A DNA stretch of 64,000 nt, from NCBI RefSeq assembly GCF_004005815.1, contig NZ_SACK01000005.1, positions 186,001-250,000 on the forward strand. Direction: 5' to 3'. The translations under genes were made by a program, and so were the position numbers. Positions 36,979-46,325 of this stretch are shown piece after piece; position 1 is the first letter of the stretch, and the number at the start of each line of letters is the position of its first letter. A model generated the notes under the pieces. It did no database searches. It was not told the origin of the DNA and worked only from the letters and a program-made list of their open reading frames with translations. This DNA is from Mucilaginibacter limnophilus (GTDB lineage Bacteria; Bacteroidota; Bacteroidia; Sphingobacteriales; Sphingobacteriaceae).

Positions 36979-38073
36979 TTACTCAGTTTGAGTTGTGTGC
37001 TTTTTTAATAAGCTAATAACCACATATGCCCCAATAAGCGCAGGAAAAAACAACAAAAATGATCGTTGAAGAAGTGTAAATACAGGTATCAAAGTTTTCG
37101 GAACAATTTTGCTGAACAGAATTGATATACCTACTTCGGCAAAGCCGCTTCCACCAGGGCTTGGGGCAAAATATATCATAAACTGTATAAGCACTTGTAT
37201 GCTTATAACCTGTATTAAATCAGAATGTACACCTAAGCCTAACAATATTACATATTGTAAGCAGTACTTGTTTAAATATAGTACAGTGGTAATTAAAATA
37301 CTTAGTGGAAATAAATAAGGATTTTGTTTAATAATTACACTGCAAGTTTGTTGATATTTAGCAATGTTTAAATAAGACCGCTCTGCCCAGTTTTCAAGCT
37401 TCTGTTTACGTTTAGGAAACAAAATTGCTATAAAATTAGCTAACTGCTTAATTAGTTTGCCAATCCACACCGGCTTCCAGAACGCCAGCAAAAAAGCTAT
37501 CAAAAAAAGAAGAAAAAAGCTAAAGCCATACTTAAGCATAGCAGGTATTATGCCGCTTACAGCACTTGTATCCATTAACATGATAGCTACAAAACCGGCC
37601 AGTGGCATAAATATCAGGGTTGCACCCATGTTAATTAAACTTACAGCAAATGCATCAATAAATGTTACGCCATTACTTGTGTACACATAAATTTGTGCAG
37701 GACCTGCACCACCGTGAGCTGGTGTAACCGCACCCATAAACATATTGGCTACGTTTGCCCTAAAACTAACCCAATGAGATACTTGCGGACTTAATTTACG
37801 TATATAAATATGATTACGCCAACTACCTAACATGAGATCAACAAACAGCATAATTATACAGATCAGAATGTAGCCGTAAGAGATATGGGATAAGGCTTTT
37901 ATTGTATCGCCGGTATTATTATAAAAAAATATACCGGCAATAGTTATAACTGTTATCAGGGCAAACCAAAAAGCTCCCTTTATTATTGTTTTTCTGTCAA
38001 ATATCGCCTTAACATCTTTCTTATTTTCAGCAATTGCATCTTGTTGATCTTCGCCTGATTGGTTTTCTATCAT
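36979..38073 (-). CDS. YbhN/AglD-type (LPG synthase TM domain) membrane protein
   Basis: 364 residues from ATG 38073, just past the stop of the upstream gene; a GTG at 38106 would overlap it and adds no conserved sequence. About eight membrane segments start with GAFWFALITVITIAGIFFY. The family motif regions are present: SFRANVANMFMGAVTPAHGGAGPAQIY and IQVLIQFMIYFAPSPGGSGFAE (the two PxxGGxG-type loops). This is the flippase-like domain family found in lysylphosphatidylglycerol synthases and polyprenyl-glycan pathways. A lipid-translocation role is inferred. Its 16-base spacing to the upstream phosphatase suggests one operon. Confidence 0.8.
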   Translation of the reverse strand: MIENQSGEDQQDAIAENKKDVKAIFDRKTIIKGAFWFALITVITIAGIFFYNNTGDTIKALSHISYGYILICIIMLFVDLMLGSWRNHIYIRKLSPQVSHWVSFRANVANMFMGAVTPAHGGAGPAQIYVYTSNGVTFIDAFAVSLINMGATLIFMPLAGFVAIMLMDTSAVSGIIPAMLKYGFSFFLLFLIAFLLAFWKPVWIGKLIKQLANFIAILFPKRKQKLENWAERSYLNIAKYQQTCSVIIKQNPYLFPLSILITTVLYLNKYCLQYVILLGLGVHSDLIQVISIQVLIQFMIYFAPSPGGSGFAEVGISILFSKIVPKTLIPVFTLLQRSFLLFFPALIGAYVVISLLKKHTTQTE

Positions 38074-38089
38074 AAAATATAATTGTACG

Positions 38090-39508
38090 TTAGAATAACG
38101 GTTCACCCTCTGAGTACTCAGGATGTATCCCTTTCCACTTTAAAATTGTATTATAAATATCTGCAGTTCGGGCCGGGAATTCGTTCCAGTTTTTTTGATT
38201 ATATATTAACGGCACAAGCATGTGGGATTTATTAAGAGATCCATGAGAGCCTTTATGTTCGGGGTATTCCCAAAAATCCCGTAGATCATAACCTATGTTT
38301 GCACTTACAACAATATCGCCTGCTCTGCGGCTCTGAAATAACTGATAAATTTGAAATAGTGAATCAGGGTATTCAGAATTAAACGTAGCTTCAAGTGCGG
38401 CTCTGTGTCCGTTTACCTTTATATCTTTACCAAGCTTAAGCGGATCTGCTGTTAATATTTGATAGCTAAAAACATCTTCATTAACACTTACAATAGCCCT
38501 GCCTTGCTCGTTTTGTACTATATATGATTGTTCCTCATCGCCACGATATACAACAAAATCTACTGCAGGTTCGGCAACAAGTTCTTGTAACCGCTGTGTT
38601 CCCATAATATTTTGAATCTCATTATCCCTTAAAACATGATCACCTTCATGATTAAGCAAATGGATACTACCGAACGAGTTACCGGAAATCATTACTGCCG
38701 ATTTCGGCTTTTGTTTCCATATTACAGGATAATATACCGACTTAAGCCCATGATTTGTCATCCAATCACCTAAGTCCAAATGGGTATGTGTTGGGGTAAG
38801 CCCATGGTCTGAAGTTAATATAAATAAGGTATCATCCCACCAACCTTTTTCCTCTAATAAAGCCCTTACTTCGCCTATACTATTATCAGCTATTTTATAT
38901 GCCTCAAAAGTTCGCTTATCACGTATATCATGATAATGAGAATCCCAGTCAACACTTGGAAATACAGCAAAAAGGAAATCAAAATCTTTACCTGAGTTTA
39001 ATAAGGCCATTATTCTACGATGCCCCTCAATGTCTACAGGATGATGTTTGAGCCTAAAGTGAGCTTTCATATACATTGGCCCCTTTCCCTTCTTTCCTAA
39101 ATCACGCTCATCAGGTACATTACGGGTAATCATATTAAACAAATTGTATGATTCGCCAAGCAATTCAAATAACGTTGGTTTATCAGAGGGCATATCGGTA
39201 TTAAACCATGCAGCTTCAGGACCACAGTATGAACGCATGGCCATTTTGTTCCATCGGGTTCTCTTAAATTCTTTTTTATCAAACCAACGTATACCTGTTA
39301 TACCCATTGTGCCGGGAAAATGCCCGGTTAAAAACGGAAGATAAGCCGGGCCTGTTGTTGAAGGAAAACAGCTTGTAGCATTTCGGTAGGTACCCTCATT
39401 AATTATGCGGCTTATATTAGGCAACATGCCTGCTGAAATTAATTCAGGCATTACTTCGCTATGAGCACCGTCCAGCAAATAAAACAGTACTCTTTTTTTA
39501 TTCATCAT
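38090..39508 (-). CDS. Alkaline-phosphatase-superfamily phosphodiesterase (NPP-like)
   Basis: 472 residues, no signal peptide. Metal and nucleophile motifs of the nucleotide pyrophosphatase/phosphodiesterase type: VLFYLLDGAH (D13), SCFPSTTGPAYLPFLTG with the nucleophilic Thr at about T52, DWDSHYHD, and TSDHGLTPTHTHLD. It therefore hydrolyses a phosphodiester or phosphomonoester, possibly a lipid- or sugar-linked one. It leads the three-gene group with the YbhN/AglD-type protein and the GDPD-like enzyme. Two ATGs lie in tandem at the start (39508 and 39505). Confidence 0.82.
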   Translation of the reverse strand: MMNKKRVLFYLLDGAHSEVMPELISAGMLPNISRIINEGTYRNATSCFPSTTGPAYLPFLTGHFPGTMGITGIRWFDKKEFKRTRWNKMAMRSYCGPEAAWFNTDMPSDKPTLFELLGESYNLFNMITRNVPDERDLGKKGKGPMYMKAHFRLKHHPVDIEGHRRIMALLNSGKDFDFLFAVFPSVDWDSHYHDIRDKRTFEAYKIADNSIGEVRALLEEKGWWDDTLFILTSDHGLTPTHTHLDLGDWMTNHGLKSVYYPVIWKQKPKSAVMISGNSFGSIHLLNHEGDHVLRDNEIQNIMGTQRLQELVAEPAVDFVVYRGDEEQSYIVQNEQGRAIVSVNEDVFSYQILTADPLKLGKDIKVNGHRAALEATFNSEYPDSLFQIYQLFQSRRAGDIVVSANIGYDLRDFWEYPEHKGSHGSLNKSHMLVPLIYNQKNWNEFPARTADIYNTILKWKGIHPEYSEGEPLF

Positions 39509-40117
39509 TATCTATAAGCACTAAATATCAAAATGTATTAAAAAAAGTGCTGCAAATAAACGAACTAAAAATTTCTTTGCAGCACCTTACCTAAGTTTTT
39601 TTATATATGGCAAGTAAAAGGGTAACTAAACGATATTTTATTTAACTAATTTTTTTAAAAAGTGCTATATTATGTATAACTAATTATGTTATCCCCGATT
39701 TGTTTAAGCATGATTTAATACAAATTTAAATTATTGTATAACGATTTTTACGGATTTCTTCCATGAAAGAACAACTCAGGCAAACAGGTTAACGCAAAAA
39801 ATTCGCTTTTGGCGGTGCTCGTGCCTGATTTTAATATGTCAATCCAAACATCAACTGTTCCTAACAATACTCTTGCACTCGGATGATAATTATGATAAAG
39901 ATGCACTCTAAATAACCCTGTAATGTAGCAGATCCTTTGGTATTACGTTAACTGATAAGAACTATACTATTTGCAATATGCTTATATACAGTGCAAGACG
40001 ACGCGTGTATTTTACAGTTATTCACGTTTAATTATACAATCGCATTTAAACTACTTCAACAAAGTTCGTTTTGTTTGAACTTGCATGAAGTTTCGCAAGC
40101 CAATTAAACAAATAGGT
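39509..40117. other. Intergenic region, 609 bases, divergent
   Basis: AT-rich, with no supported gene, RNA or strong repeat. It must hold the promoters for the phosphatase group (minus) and the following lipoprotein (plus), but no clear consensus box was found. Confidence 0.5.
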
Positions 40118-41149
40118 ATGAAAAGATTAAACACCGTTACAATCAGGCTGATAGTTCTGGCCATTGTAATAATCAGTTTTTCCTGTAAAAAGTTGCAGGA
40201 TTCGCCACAACCTTCGGATGAAGAAACTTTAACACCTACGGATAGCGCGCTATATGTACCTCAAGCAATATTTACTCCTGCGCAGCATACATTTACCGAT
40301 ATTCATATCTGCTATGATGATAAAGTTTTTTTGCTTGAAAACGGCAAATTAAAACGCCTGGTTGGCACAAACCTTGTTGACTTAAACTGGCCGGCATTGG
40401 TTTACAACAACTTTAATCCTACTTATTTGGCTATATCAAAGGATTTTACTTTTTATCTACGGGCATCAACCGGCATAAAAGTTATAAAAGCTGGACGACT
40501 GATTAAAGAATATACTGTTGGACAAGCCCCCTTGCAGGACTTTACAGCTGAAACCTTCGGTGAATATCCTGTTGCGGTTGACGAGACTGATCAGTCCCTG
40601 ATCGTTGGAGTACAGCGTCTTTTTAACCCGGGTCTGGTATCAACGCTAAAAATCACCAAAAACGGCCAGGTTGGTTTGGTTTCGCCAGACGAAGGTACAA
40701 CGGAAGGCGCCTTTTTTACTACCTTTGATGTTGGCGGAACGCCGGGTCAGCTTTGGATGGCCGGCCTGTCAGCCTTTAACGACTTTTATTTTGCAAAAAT
40801 GTACGTTTTTACCGTCGCTGCCCAGTCATTCGATTATATTTTGCAAGATGTTTACGGTATAGGTGCAAGTAATCACCTCCCTTTCCCTCTTGAGGGCCAT
40901 ATAGATAGCGTTGGCTATCGAACCACTGCGGGTATAAGAATATCGAAAGACGCCAAAACAATCTATTTAAAGACAGGTGAATATAACACCGGATCGAACA
41001 CCGTAGGGAATACAGGTTTCGTGCTGCGTATTAGAAATAACTACGTTACGGCAATTGCAGAAGAGGCAGAGAACAAACGCATGGCAATTTCAAAGGACGG
41101 CAAAACGCTTTATCTAGCCGGTAACGGTTTATATAAAATTGAGTTTTAA
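40118..41149 (+). CDS. Hypothetical beta-propeller-like lipoprotein
   Basis: 343 residues from ATG 40118, chosen because it gives a clean lipoprotein signal (LIVLAIVIISFSC); an ATG at 40085 would add 11 polar residues in front. The body has repeated short blades such as FTDIHICYDDKVFLLENGKL, FGEYPVAVDETDQSLIVGV and AISKDGKTLYLAGNGLYKIEF, a pattern typical of NHL/SMP-30-like or TolB-like propellers. I do not recognise the family and assign no function. It stands alone. Confidence 0.7.
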   Translation: MKRLNTVTIRLIVLAIVIISFSCKKLQDSPQPSDEETLTPTDSALYVPQAIFTPAQHTFTDIHICYDDKVFLLENGKLKRLVGTNLVDLNWPALVYNNFNPTYLAISKDFTFYLRASTGIKVIKAGRLIKEYTVGQAPLQDFTAETFGEYPVAVDETDQSLIVGVQRLFNPGLVSTLKITKNGQVGLVSPDEGTTEGAFFTTFDVGGTPGQLWMAGLSAFNDFYFAKMYVFTVAAQSFDYILQDVYGIGASNHLPFPLEGHIDSVGYRTTAGIRISKDAKTIYLKTGEYNTGSNTVGNTGFVLRIRNNYVTAIAEEAENKRMAISKDGKTLYLAGNGLYKIEF

Positions 41150-41538
41150 TTAAATACTATATAAGTGTGCTGTACAGAGCAACATAGAAAATATGTTGGG
41201 TGCCTATCCCTGTTGTAGGACCTTGTCCGGTTGGTATATTTCATTGTAGGTTTTGGTTTCTAAGTCACAATACTAAGGTGTTTTGATATTATCACAAATT
41301 ACTTGTGTTTTCTTTACCTTATCTCGTCGTGTGTGTAGGCAGGTCAACTTGTTACAAAGAAAAATTCTGACTTTATAAACGCTACAAACCAAGCAGCCCT
41401 CTAACATGCGATGCTCTTATTCTTAATTAATATTCGTCACATTTTTCAGCACTTATGTCACATTTATTTTATAAGCAGGCAAAGCAGGCGTAAGCTTGCA
41501 GCAGGAAACTTAAACACGTCGAAATTTTTATCGCGACA
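41150..41538 (+). other. Intergenic region before the LytS-type kinase, with in-frame N-terminal remnant
   Basis: Nothing conserved was seen in the first 300 bases. From ATG 41455 a 12-codon frame runs into TAA at 41491-41493. The same frame then reads on without another stop through SRKLKHVEIFIAT into the kinase ATG at 41539, extending its first membrane segment. Confidence 0.5.
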
Positions 41539-42987
41539 ATGCTAATGCTGATATGTGTTTATCAGCCTATCAACACCACTATACTTTATTACAGTCAGCC
41601 CGATTTTGCCGGTAATTTTGGAGCCGAATTTCGCTCGCATGGCCTGTATTTTGACATTCTTAGCAATTATTTTATACCTGAAGTTTGCTGGTATTTGTGC
41701 TTGTACCTGTCGTTTTTATATGCAGCCACAGGTTTGCCAAACCGTTTAATTAACGAGAGGAAAATTGGCAACGCGATATTAACCGTTCTGCCGGTTTTTA
41801 TTGCGGTATGGATAGCGCTGGTATTTATCAGCTGGTATAAAGAGCCTTACAACAGCACCGTTGTAATGACGGCGATATTCGAACAGTTTAAGACAACTAT
41901 CAATATTTTCGGATTGCTGGCAGCATACCAAGTGATTAAACGCGTAGTTGCTTGGTATCAAACTAATCATCAATCCAATCTTTCGCGAGATAAAAAACTC
42001 ATTTACAACGATATATTTTGTTTCGTATTCTTCTGGCTGCTGTTACTGGTACCGGCAGTGTTGTTTCATGTAACCGACGCGGTTGGCTTTTTCTTTTTGC
42101 TGATAGTACCGGGGGCTTTCATTAATCATGCGGTTTTAGTGCACTGGTTACTTAAAAGCAAATTAAAAAACCCGCTACTCTGGACGCAACTGTTCATTGT
42201 TTCTTTATTAATTAGCGCTCCGCTTATAGCCATTTTTACTTTCAAGGGCACTAACGGCGGCAATAACTGGCCGGCTATGTTTATGGCATTTTGGCTAGGG
42301 CAGCAATTGCTGATTGTTCCGCTGTCATTAGCTGTATATACGCATCGTAAACGCCGTGAAACCGAATTAAGTGATTTGCGCAGCGGACTGAGTACTTCAA
42401 CGGCCAATCTGCAATTTCTACGGTCGCAAATTAACCCGCATTTCCTGTTCAATGCCCTTAATACACTGTATGGTACCGCGTTGAGTGAACAGGCCGAAAA
42501 AACAGGCGAAGGCATTCAGAAACTGGGCGACATGATGCGTTTTATGCTGCACGAAAATACACAGGACAATATAGCGCTTAGCCGCGAGCTCGATTACCTG
42601 AAAAATTATATCGATCTGCAAAATCTGCGTATCTCCACATCGCCCGATATCAGTATCGATGTTGCCATACCCGACGTTGAAGGCTACTACCAGGTAGCGC
42701 CCATGCTGCTGATACCTTTTGTAGAGAACGCATACAAGCACGGCATCAGCCTTCGCGAACGATCATGGATCAACATCAGCGTAAGCCTTAGCAATGATAA
42801 ATTGCAGCTTGATGTGTACAACAGCGTCCACGTGTATTCGTCTACCGACCCTGAGCGTGAACGCTCAGGCATAGGGCTGGAAAATGTAAAACAACGTTTG
42901 CAGCACCTTTATCCGCAGCGGCACGAACTGGTGATACGCGAAACCACCAAAGAATTTTTTATCCACCTAACCATAAAATTAACATGA
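41539..42987 (+). CDS. LytS-type sensor histidine kinase
   Basis: 482 residues. About seven or eight hydrophobic segments fill the first 265 residues, then a short coil leads to the His_kinase (PF06580-type) motif LRSQINPHFLFNALNTLYG with H301, and the ATPase N-box LLIPFVENAYKHGIS and G-box GIGLENVKQRL. These kinases pair with LytTR regulators, and one is two genes downstream. The ATG overlaps no upstream gene. The first membrane helix looks truncated at this start, because in-frame hydrophobic sequence continues upstream to a stop at 41491. The stop overlaps the next ATG (ATGA), giving translational coupling. Confidence 0.88.
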   Translation: MLMLICVYQPINTTILYYSQPDFAGNFGAEFRSHGLYFDILSNYFIPEVCWYLCLYLSFLYAATGLPNRLINERKIGNAILTVLPVFIAVWIALVFISWYKEPYNSTVVMTAIFEQFKTTINIFGLLAAYQVIKRVVAWYQTNHQSNLSRDKKLIYNDIFCFVFFWLLLLVPAVLFHVTDAVGFFFLLIVPGAFINHAVLVHWLLKSKLKNPLLWTQLFIVSLLISAPLIAIFTFKGTNGGNNWPAMFMAFWLGQQLLIVPLSLAVYTHRKRRETELSDLRSGLSTSTANLQFLRSQINPHFLFNALNTLYGTALSEQAEKTGEGIQKLGDMMRFMLHENTQDNIALSRELDYLKNYIDLQNLRISTSPDISIDVAIPDVEGYYQVAPMLLIPFVENAYKHGISLRERSWINISVSLSNDKLQLDVYNSVHVYSSTDPERERSGIGLENVKQRLQHLYPQRHELVIRETTKEFFIHLTIKLT

Positions 42988-44486
42988 AAAAACTGATAAT
43001 ATTTTGCCTTGTCTTAATAGCCGCGTTTAACTGTATGGCCCAGTTCAGGCTCAGCGGGAGCGTACCTGGCGCGGCCGGGACCGATTCTATTACTATTAAT
43101 ATACCGTTCGTATACGGTTATTATCGCGAAAATAACATCAACATTGGTGTTGATAATGAAGGGAATTTTAATAAGCTGATCGATGTGTCTGAACAAAAAT
43201 TCGCTACGCTTGAATATCATGGTGTAAAAAGCACGTTGCTGCTTACACCCGGTAAAGCGGTATCCTTCCGCATCAATTTAAGAGATACTGTATTGAGCCA
43301 TTTTAAAGGGAGCGCCGCCGCAGAGAACCGGCTACTGTATAAACTAAAAATGGATCAAATACCATTTTTTGGCAAAGGTTTCGGGAAAGATAATCCCTTT
43401 GCAAAATACAGCAACGAAGAACAGCAGAAACTGGTAATAAAGCCATGGTTCGCTATCCGCGATGAAAAGATTGCCGAAATAAACGCCGCGAAGTTACCAT
43501 CGGCTACAAAAGCGCTTATTGCACAGGAAGTAAAATCCGAAGCCATAGTACAGTTAGTGCACTTTGGCCGCTCATCTGGTAAAAACAGGAAAACCCTTGC
43601 CGAATTTTTGTTGACGATTTACAAAGATATTTCCATTACACCTGAAGTTTTTCCGGCCGGGCCAATGTTTTATCAGATGGCCAATGCTAACGGGGCGCGT
43701 ATGGAAGGCGAGACATATTTGCAAATTGAAGCCGACAAGGCCGCGGGTAAAACATCCGTACTTAAATATTACAATCTTACGTTCGATGATGCGAATAAGG
43801 TGATAAACGAAAAAGGAAAAATATTTTTGAATTGGCTGCCCATACACAACACTTACGAGAAACTTGTAGCCGAAGCGTGGCTGGCGCAGGCCATAGTAGT
43901 TCAATGTTATGAAAAAGACATAACCTATACGCTACCGCTAATGGAGGAGATGAATAAATATTTTCCACGTAGTAAATATCTGCCTGAGCTAACAAGCATG
44001 GTGAATAACCTGCGCACTGCATTGGCTGCAAACCAAAGTAAAGGTGATATTCAGATTATTGACGGGTTTGAGAATATAACATCTATTAACCAAGTGATAT
44101 CATCGCTTAAAGGCAAAGTGGTGTATCTTGATGTATGGGGCACCTGGTGCGGGCCATGTAAGGCGGAAATTAAATATAATTTGGCGCTGAAACAGTATTT
44201 TAAAAATAAGGACGTTGTGTTTGTATACCTTGATATGGACGACGATACCCAGGACAAGCGCTGGCGCGAATTTATAGCGACGAATGGCATGACGGGTTAT
44301 CACCTGCGTAAAAACAACAACCAGGTATCCTCATTTTGGGATGAATTGCTACCCGGCCAAAAGGACAAGCAAAATTATTACCCTACATATTTTATATTTG
44401 ACAAAGATGGTAAGCTGGTTGAAACTTTGGCCAAACGCCCAAGTGACGGCGCTGAACTTTACCGCCAGATTGAAAAATACCTGTAA
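42984..44486 (+). CDS. Thioredoxin-fold (TlpA-like) secreted protein between kinase and regulator
   Basis: 500 residues. A signal peptide ends at NCMAQ. An N-terminal beta region of about 100 residues resembles the DUF4369-like front of Bacteroidota TlpA proteins. A helical middle and a C-terminal thioredoxin domain follow, with WGTWCGPCKAEI (C389, C392) and a cis-Pro-like YYPTYFIFD loop. It acts in the periplasm as a thiol-disulfide oxidoreductase. It is coupled on both sides: its ATG overlaps the kinase stop and its TAA overlaps the regulator ATG. A redox protein placed between a kinase and its regulator suggests a link between signalling and redox state. Confidence 0.85.
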   Translation: MKKLIIFCLVLIAAFNCMAQFRLSGSVPGAAGTDSITINIPFVYGYYRENNINIGVDNEGNFNKLIDVSEQKFATLEYHGVKSTLLLTPGKAVSFRINLRDTVLSHFKGSAAAENRLLYKLKMDQIPFFGKGFGKDNPFAKYSNEEQQKLVIKPWFAIRDEKIAEINAAKLPSATKALIAQEVKSEAIVQLVHFGRSSGKNRKTLAEFLLTIYKDISITPEVFPAGPMFYQMANANGARMEGETYLQIEADKAAGKTSVLKYYNLTFDDANKVINEKGKIFLNWLPIHNTYEKLVAEAWLAQAIVVQCYEKDITYTLPLMEEMNKYFPRSKYLPELTSMVNNLRTALAANQSKGDIQIIDGFENITSINQVISSLKGKVVYLDVWGTWCGPCKAEIKYNLALKQYFKNKDVVFVYLDMDDDTQDKRWREFIATNGMTGYHLRKNNNQVSSFWDELLPGQKDKQNYYPTYFIFDKDGKLVETLAKRPSDGAELYRQIEKYL

Positions 44487-45160
44487 TGTTAAACGCCATA
44501 GCTATTGACGATGAACCCTTTGCCCTTGAAGTGATACGATCGCACGCGGGAAAGGTGCCTTTTTTGCAGATGGATGGCTATTTTACGAATCCGTTTGAGG
44601 CGATAGATTACCTGGCAAAGAACAATGTGCAGCTGCTTTTTCTGGATATTAAAATGCCCCATATTACCGGTATGGAACTGATGCAAAGTCTGCGGCAAAA
44701 ACCTATGGTGATATTTACCACCGCTTATGCCGAACACGCTGTGCAAAGCTACGAGTTTGACGCTGTTGACTATCTGCTGAAGCCATTTGCTTTCCCGCGA
44801 TTTTTAAAGGCCTGTCATAAAGCGCACGACCAATTGAGGCATCAACAGGAGCCAATAACAGCCGACCATATTTTTATCCGTTCGGGTTACGAGCAAGTGC
44901 GCCTGTTATTTGAAGAGATTCTGTACCTGGAAAGCGCCGGCAATTACATGCGTTTTGTGTTGGATGACGACCGCGCCATATTATCCCGCCTTACTATGAC
45001 CGACGCACTTGCGCTGCTGCCGCCCGAACAATTTGTACGAGTACACCGCTCATATATAGTAAATCGCCCGAAAATACAACGTGCCGAACGGCACCAGTTG
45101 CATTTGGGGTCGCAGGTTATTCCGCTTTCTGGTGCGTTTAGTAATAATCTCCAATTATAA
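44486..45160 (+). CDS. LytTR-family response regulator
   Basis: 224 residues. The receiver domain (1-115) has the acidic pair D8-D9, phosphoacceptor D54 in LLFLDIKMPH, and Lys99 in YLLKPF. The C-terminal LytTR DNA-binding domain (about 125-224) has HIFIRSGYEQVRL, EILYLESAGNYMRF and FVRVHRSYIVNRPKI. It is the cognate regulator of the LytS-type kinase two genes upstream. LytTR proteins bind direct repeats in target promoters, and the targets are unknown here. Confidence 0.92.
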   Translation: MLNAIAIDDEPFALEVIRSHAGKVPFLQMDGYFTNPFEAIDYLAKNNVQLLFLDIKMPHITGMELMQSLRQKPMVIFTTAYAEHAVQSYEFDAVDYLLKPFAFPRFLKACHKAHDQLRHQQEPITADHIFIRSGYEQVRLLFEEILYLESAGNYMRFVLDDDRAILSRLTMTDALALLPPEQFVRVHRSYIVNRPKIQRAERHQLHLGSQVIPLSGAFSNNLQL

Positions 45161-45652
45161 TTATAGCTGAATTAATATTTCTTGCACCGTACTTCCTTTA
45201 ATGCGTTATAGTTCAAAAAACTGTTATCGAACTACGCAATAATTATAATGGCAGTTTTTGCGGATCATGTATTGTAATTTCAATTAACAACAGCAAGTTA
45301 TCAGATAAGTCAAAGCCTCTCAGATTTATCTAAGAGGCTTTGACTTGATCAGGTATACCAAGAGCAAAAACGCAAAATCCAAGTTTTAGCAGTTATACGA
45401 AAGGCTGATTATATTGGACGTTTTAACTCCAGCGTTTCCCTTTGTAACAAAATTACTATAGCTTATTTTAAATTAAGTTATAACGACTATTAAACAATGT
45501 TCAATAATATTCTTGTGTTTCATCGCACAATTCCATCCATTACAGGTTGTGCATTAAAATTTCAAAGACTTTAATATAAAGTAACTGTATCTCCAACTTT
45601 TTTCCACCAATTTCCTTTTAATTCCTGATGGCACTGTACTTGTGCAACACTT
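45161..45652. other. Intergenic region between two convergent operons
   Basis: 492 bases without a supported gene. It holds a strong hairpin at 45308-45345. A 33-codon stop-free minus-strand stretch (about 45570-45670) without a start codon was noted and not accepted. Confidence 0.5.
45308..45345. terminator. Hairpin, probable bidirectional terminator
   Basis: A 13-bp perfect stem (AGTCAAAGCCTCT with AGAGGCTTTGACT) and a 12-base loop, between the convergent kinase operon and the RiPP-like cluster. No clean T-run follows it on either strand. Confidence 0.55.
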
Positions 45653-46321
45653 TCATGTTTTGCTAATGTTTCTTATCAGGAACACGGCAATGCCATTCCA
45701 CCAGTTCACCTTAGCCTCGTCGGGCGGAGTATGTTCGTCGTTTTTTGTAAGGATGATTTCCCTTTCCCATAAAACTTGAAGGCCTGAATCTTTTATTGCA
45801 TCCCTTGTACCGTTTCTTACCTTAGCCCAGTTCCAATCGTCAATGATGAGGATAAACAGGTCATCAAGGTGATCAAGAAATTGGAACACAGCCTTGTAAT
45901 GTTCTTCATAAGCATGCCCTCCATCATAAAGATAAATATTGAATTTTTTTTGGCTGTCTAAATTTACGTTAAAGCAGTCATCTTCTATAAACGTAGCCTT
46001 GTTTTCGCCTTTATATTCATCAAAATACTCCAGAAATATATCCTTTACTTCTTCTCCACCAAACTCTGACCAGTTATCAATACACACAACATCACTTCGA
46101 TTACCATACATAGCTGCGCAAACAGAACTGCCAGCCCAGGTACCAACCTCTAAGTAACGGCTATCATCAATGTCGAGAAGGTTGTTATAAAAGTGCCTTG
46201 TTTTATGCCCTGTCATTCCATACATTTCCAGTATGTCTTCTGTAATCTTGGATTTGCCGACTTCGGCGTTTGCAAAGCTTTGCTCCAGGTGCTTGATGTA
46301 AAAATCTTTTAGGTTGTTCAT
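45653..46321 (-). CDS. Class I SAM-dependent methyltransferase in RiPP-like cluster
   Basis: 222 residues. Motif I is YLEVGTWAGSS (residues 56-66), followed by VVCIDNWS at the end of strand 2 and YLYDGGHAYEEHYKAVFQF, LIIDDWNW in the second half. It resembles Methyltransf_24-type enzymes often found in glycan and secondary-metabolite clusters. It is the last gene of the minus-strand cluster, 4 bases after the preceding gene. The substrate may be the peptide or its sugar, which is inference from context. Confidence 0.8.
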   Translation of the reverse strand: MNNLKDFYIKHLEQSFANAEVGKSKITEDILEMYGMTGHKTRHFYNNLLDIDDSRYLEVGTWAGSSVCAAMYGNRSDVVCIDNWSEFGGEEVKDIFLEYFDEYKGENKATFIEDDCFNVNLDSQKKFNIYLYDGGHAYEEHYKAVFQFLDHLDDLFILIIDDWNWAKVRNGTRDAIKDSGLQVLWEREIILTKNDEHTPPDEAKVNWWNGIAVFLIRNISKT

Positions 46322-46325
46322 AAAC

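Noticed and set aside
45570-45670. 33-codon minus-strand frame ending in NWWKKVGDTVTLY
   Set aside because: It looks protein-like but has no start codon, and stops precede it directly. It could be a gene remnant, but this cannot be supported.
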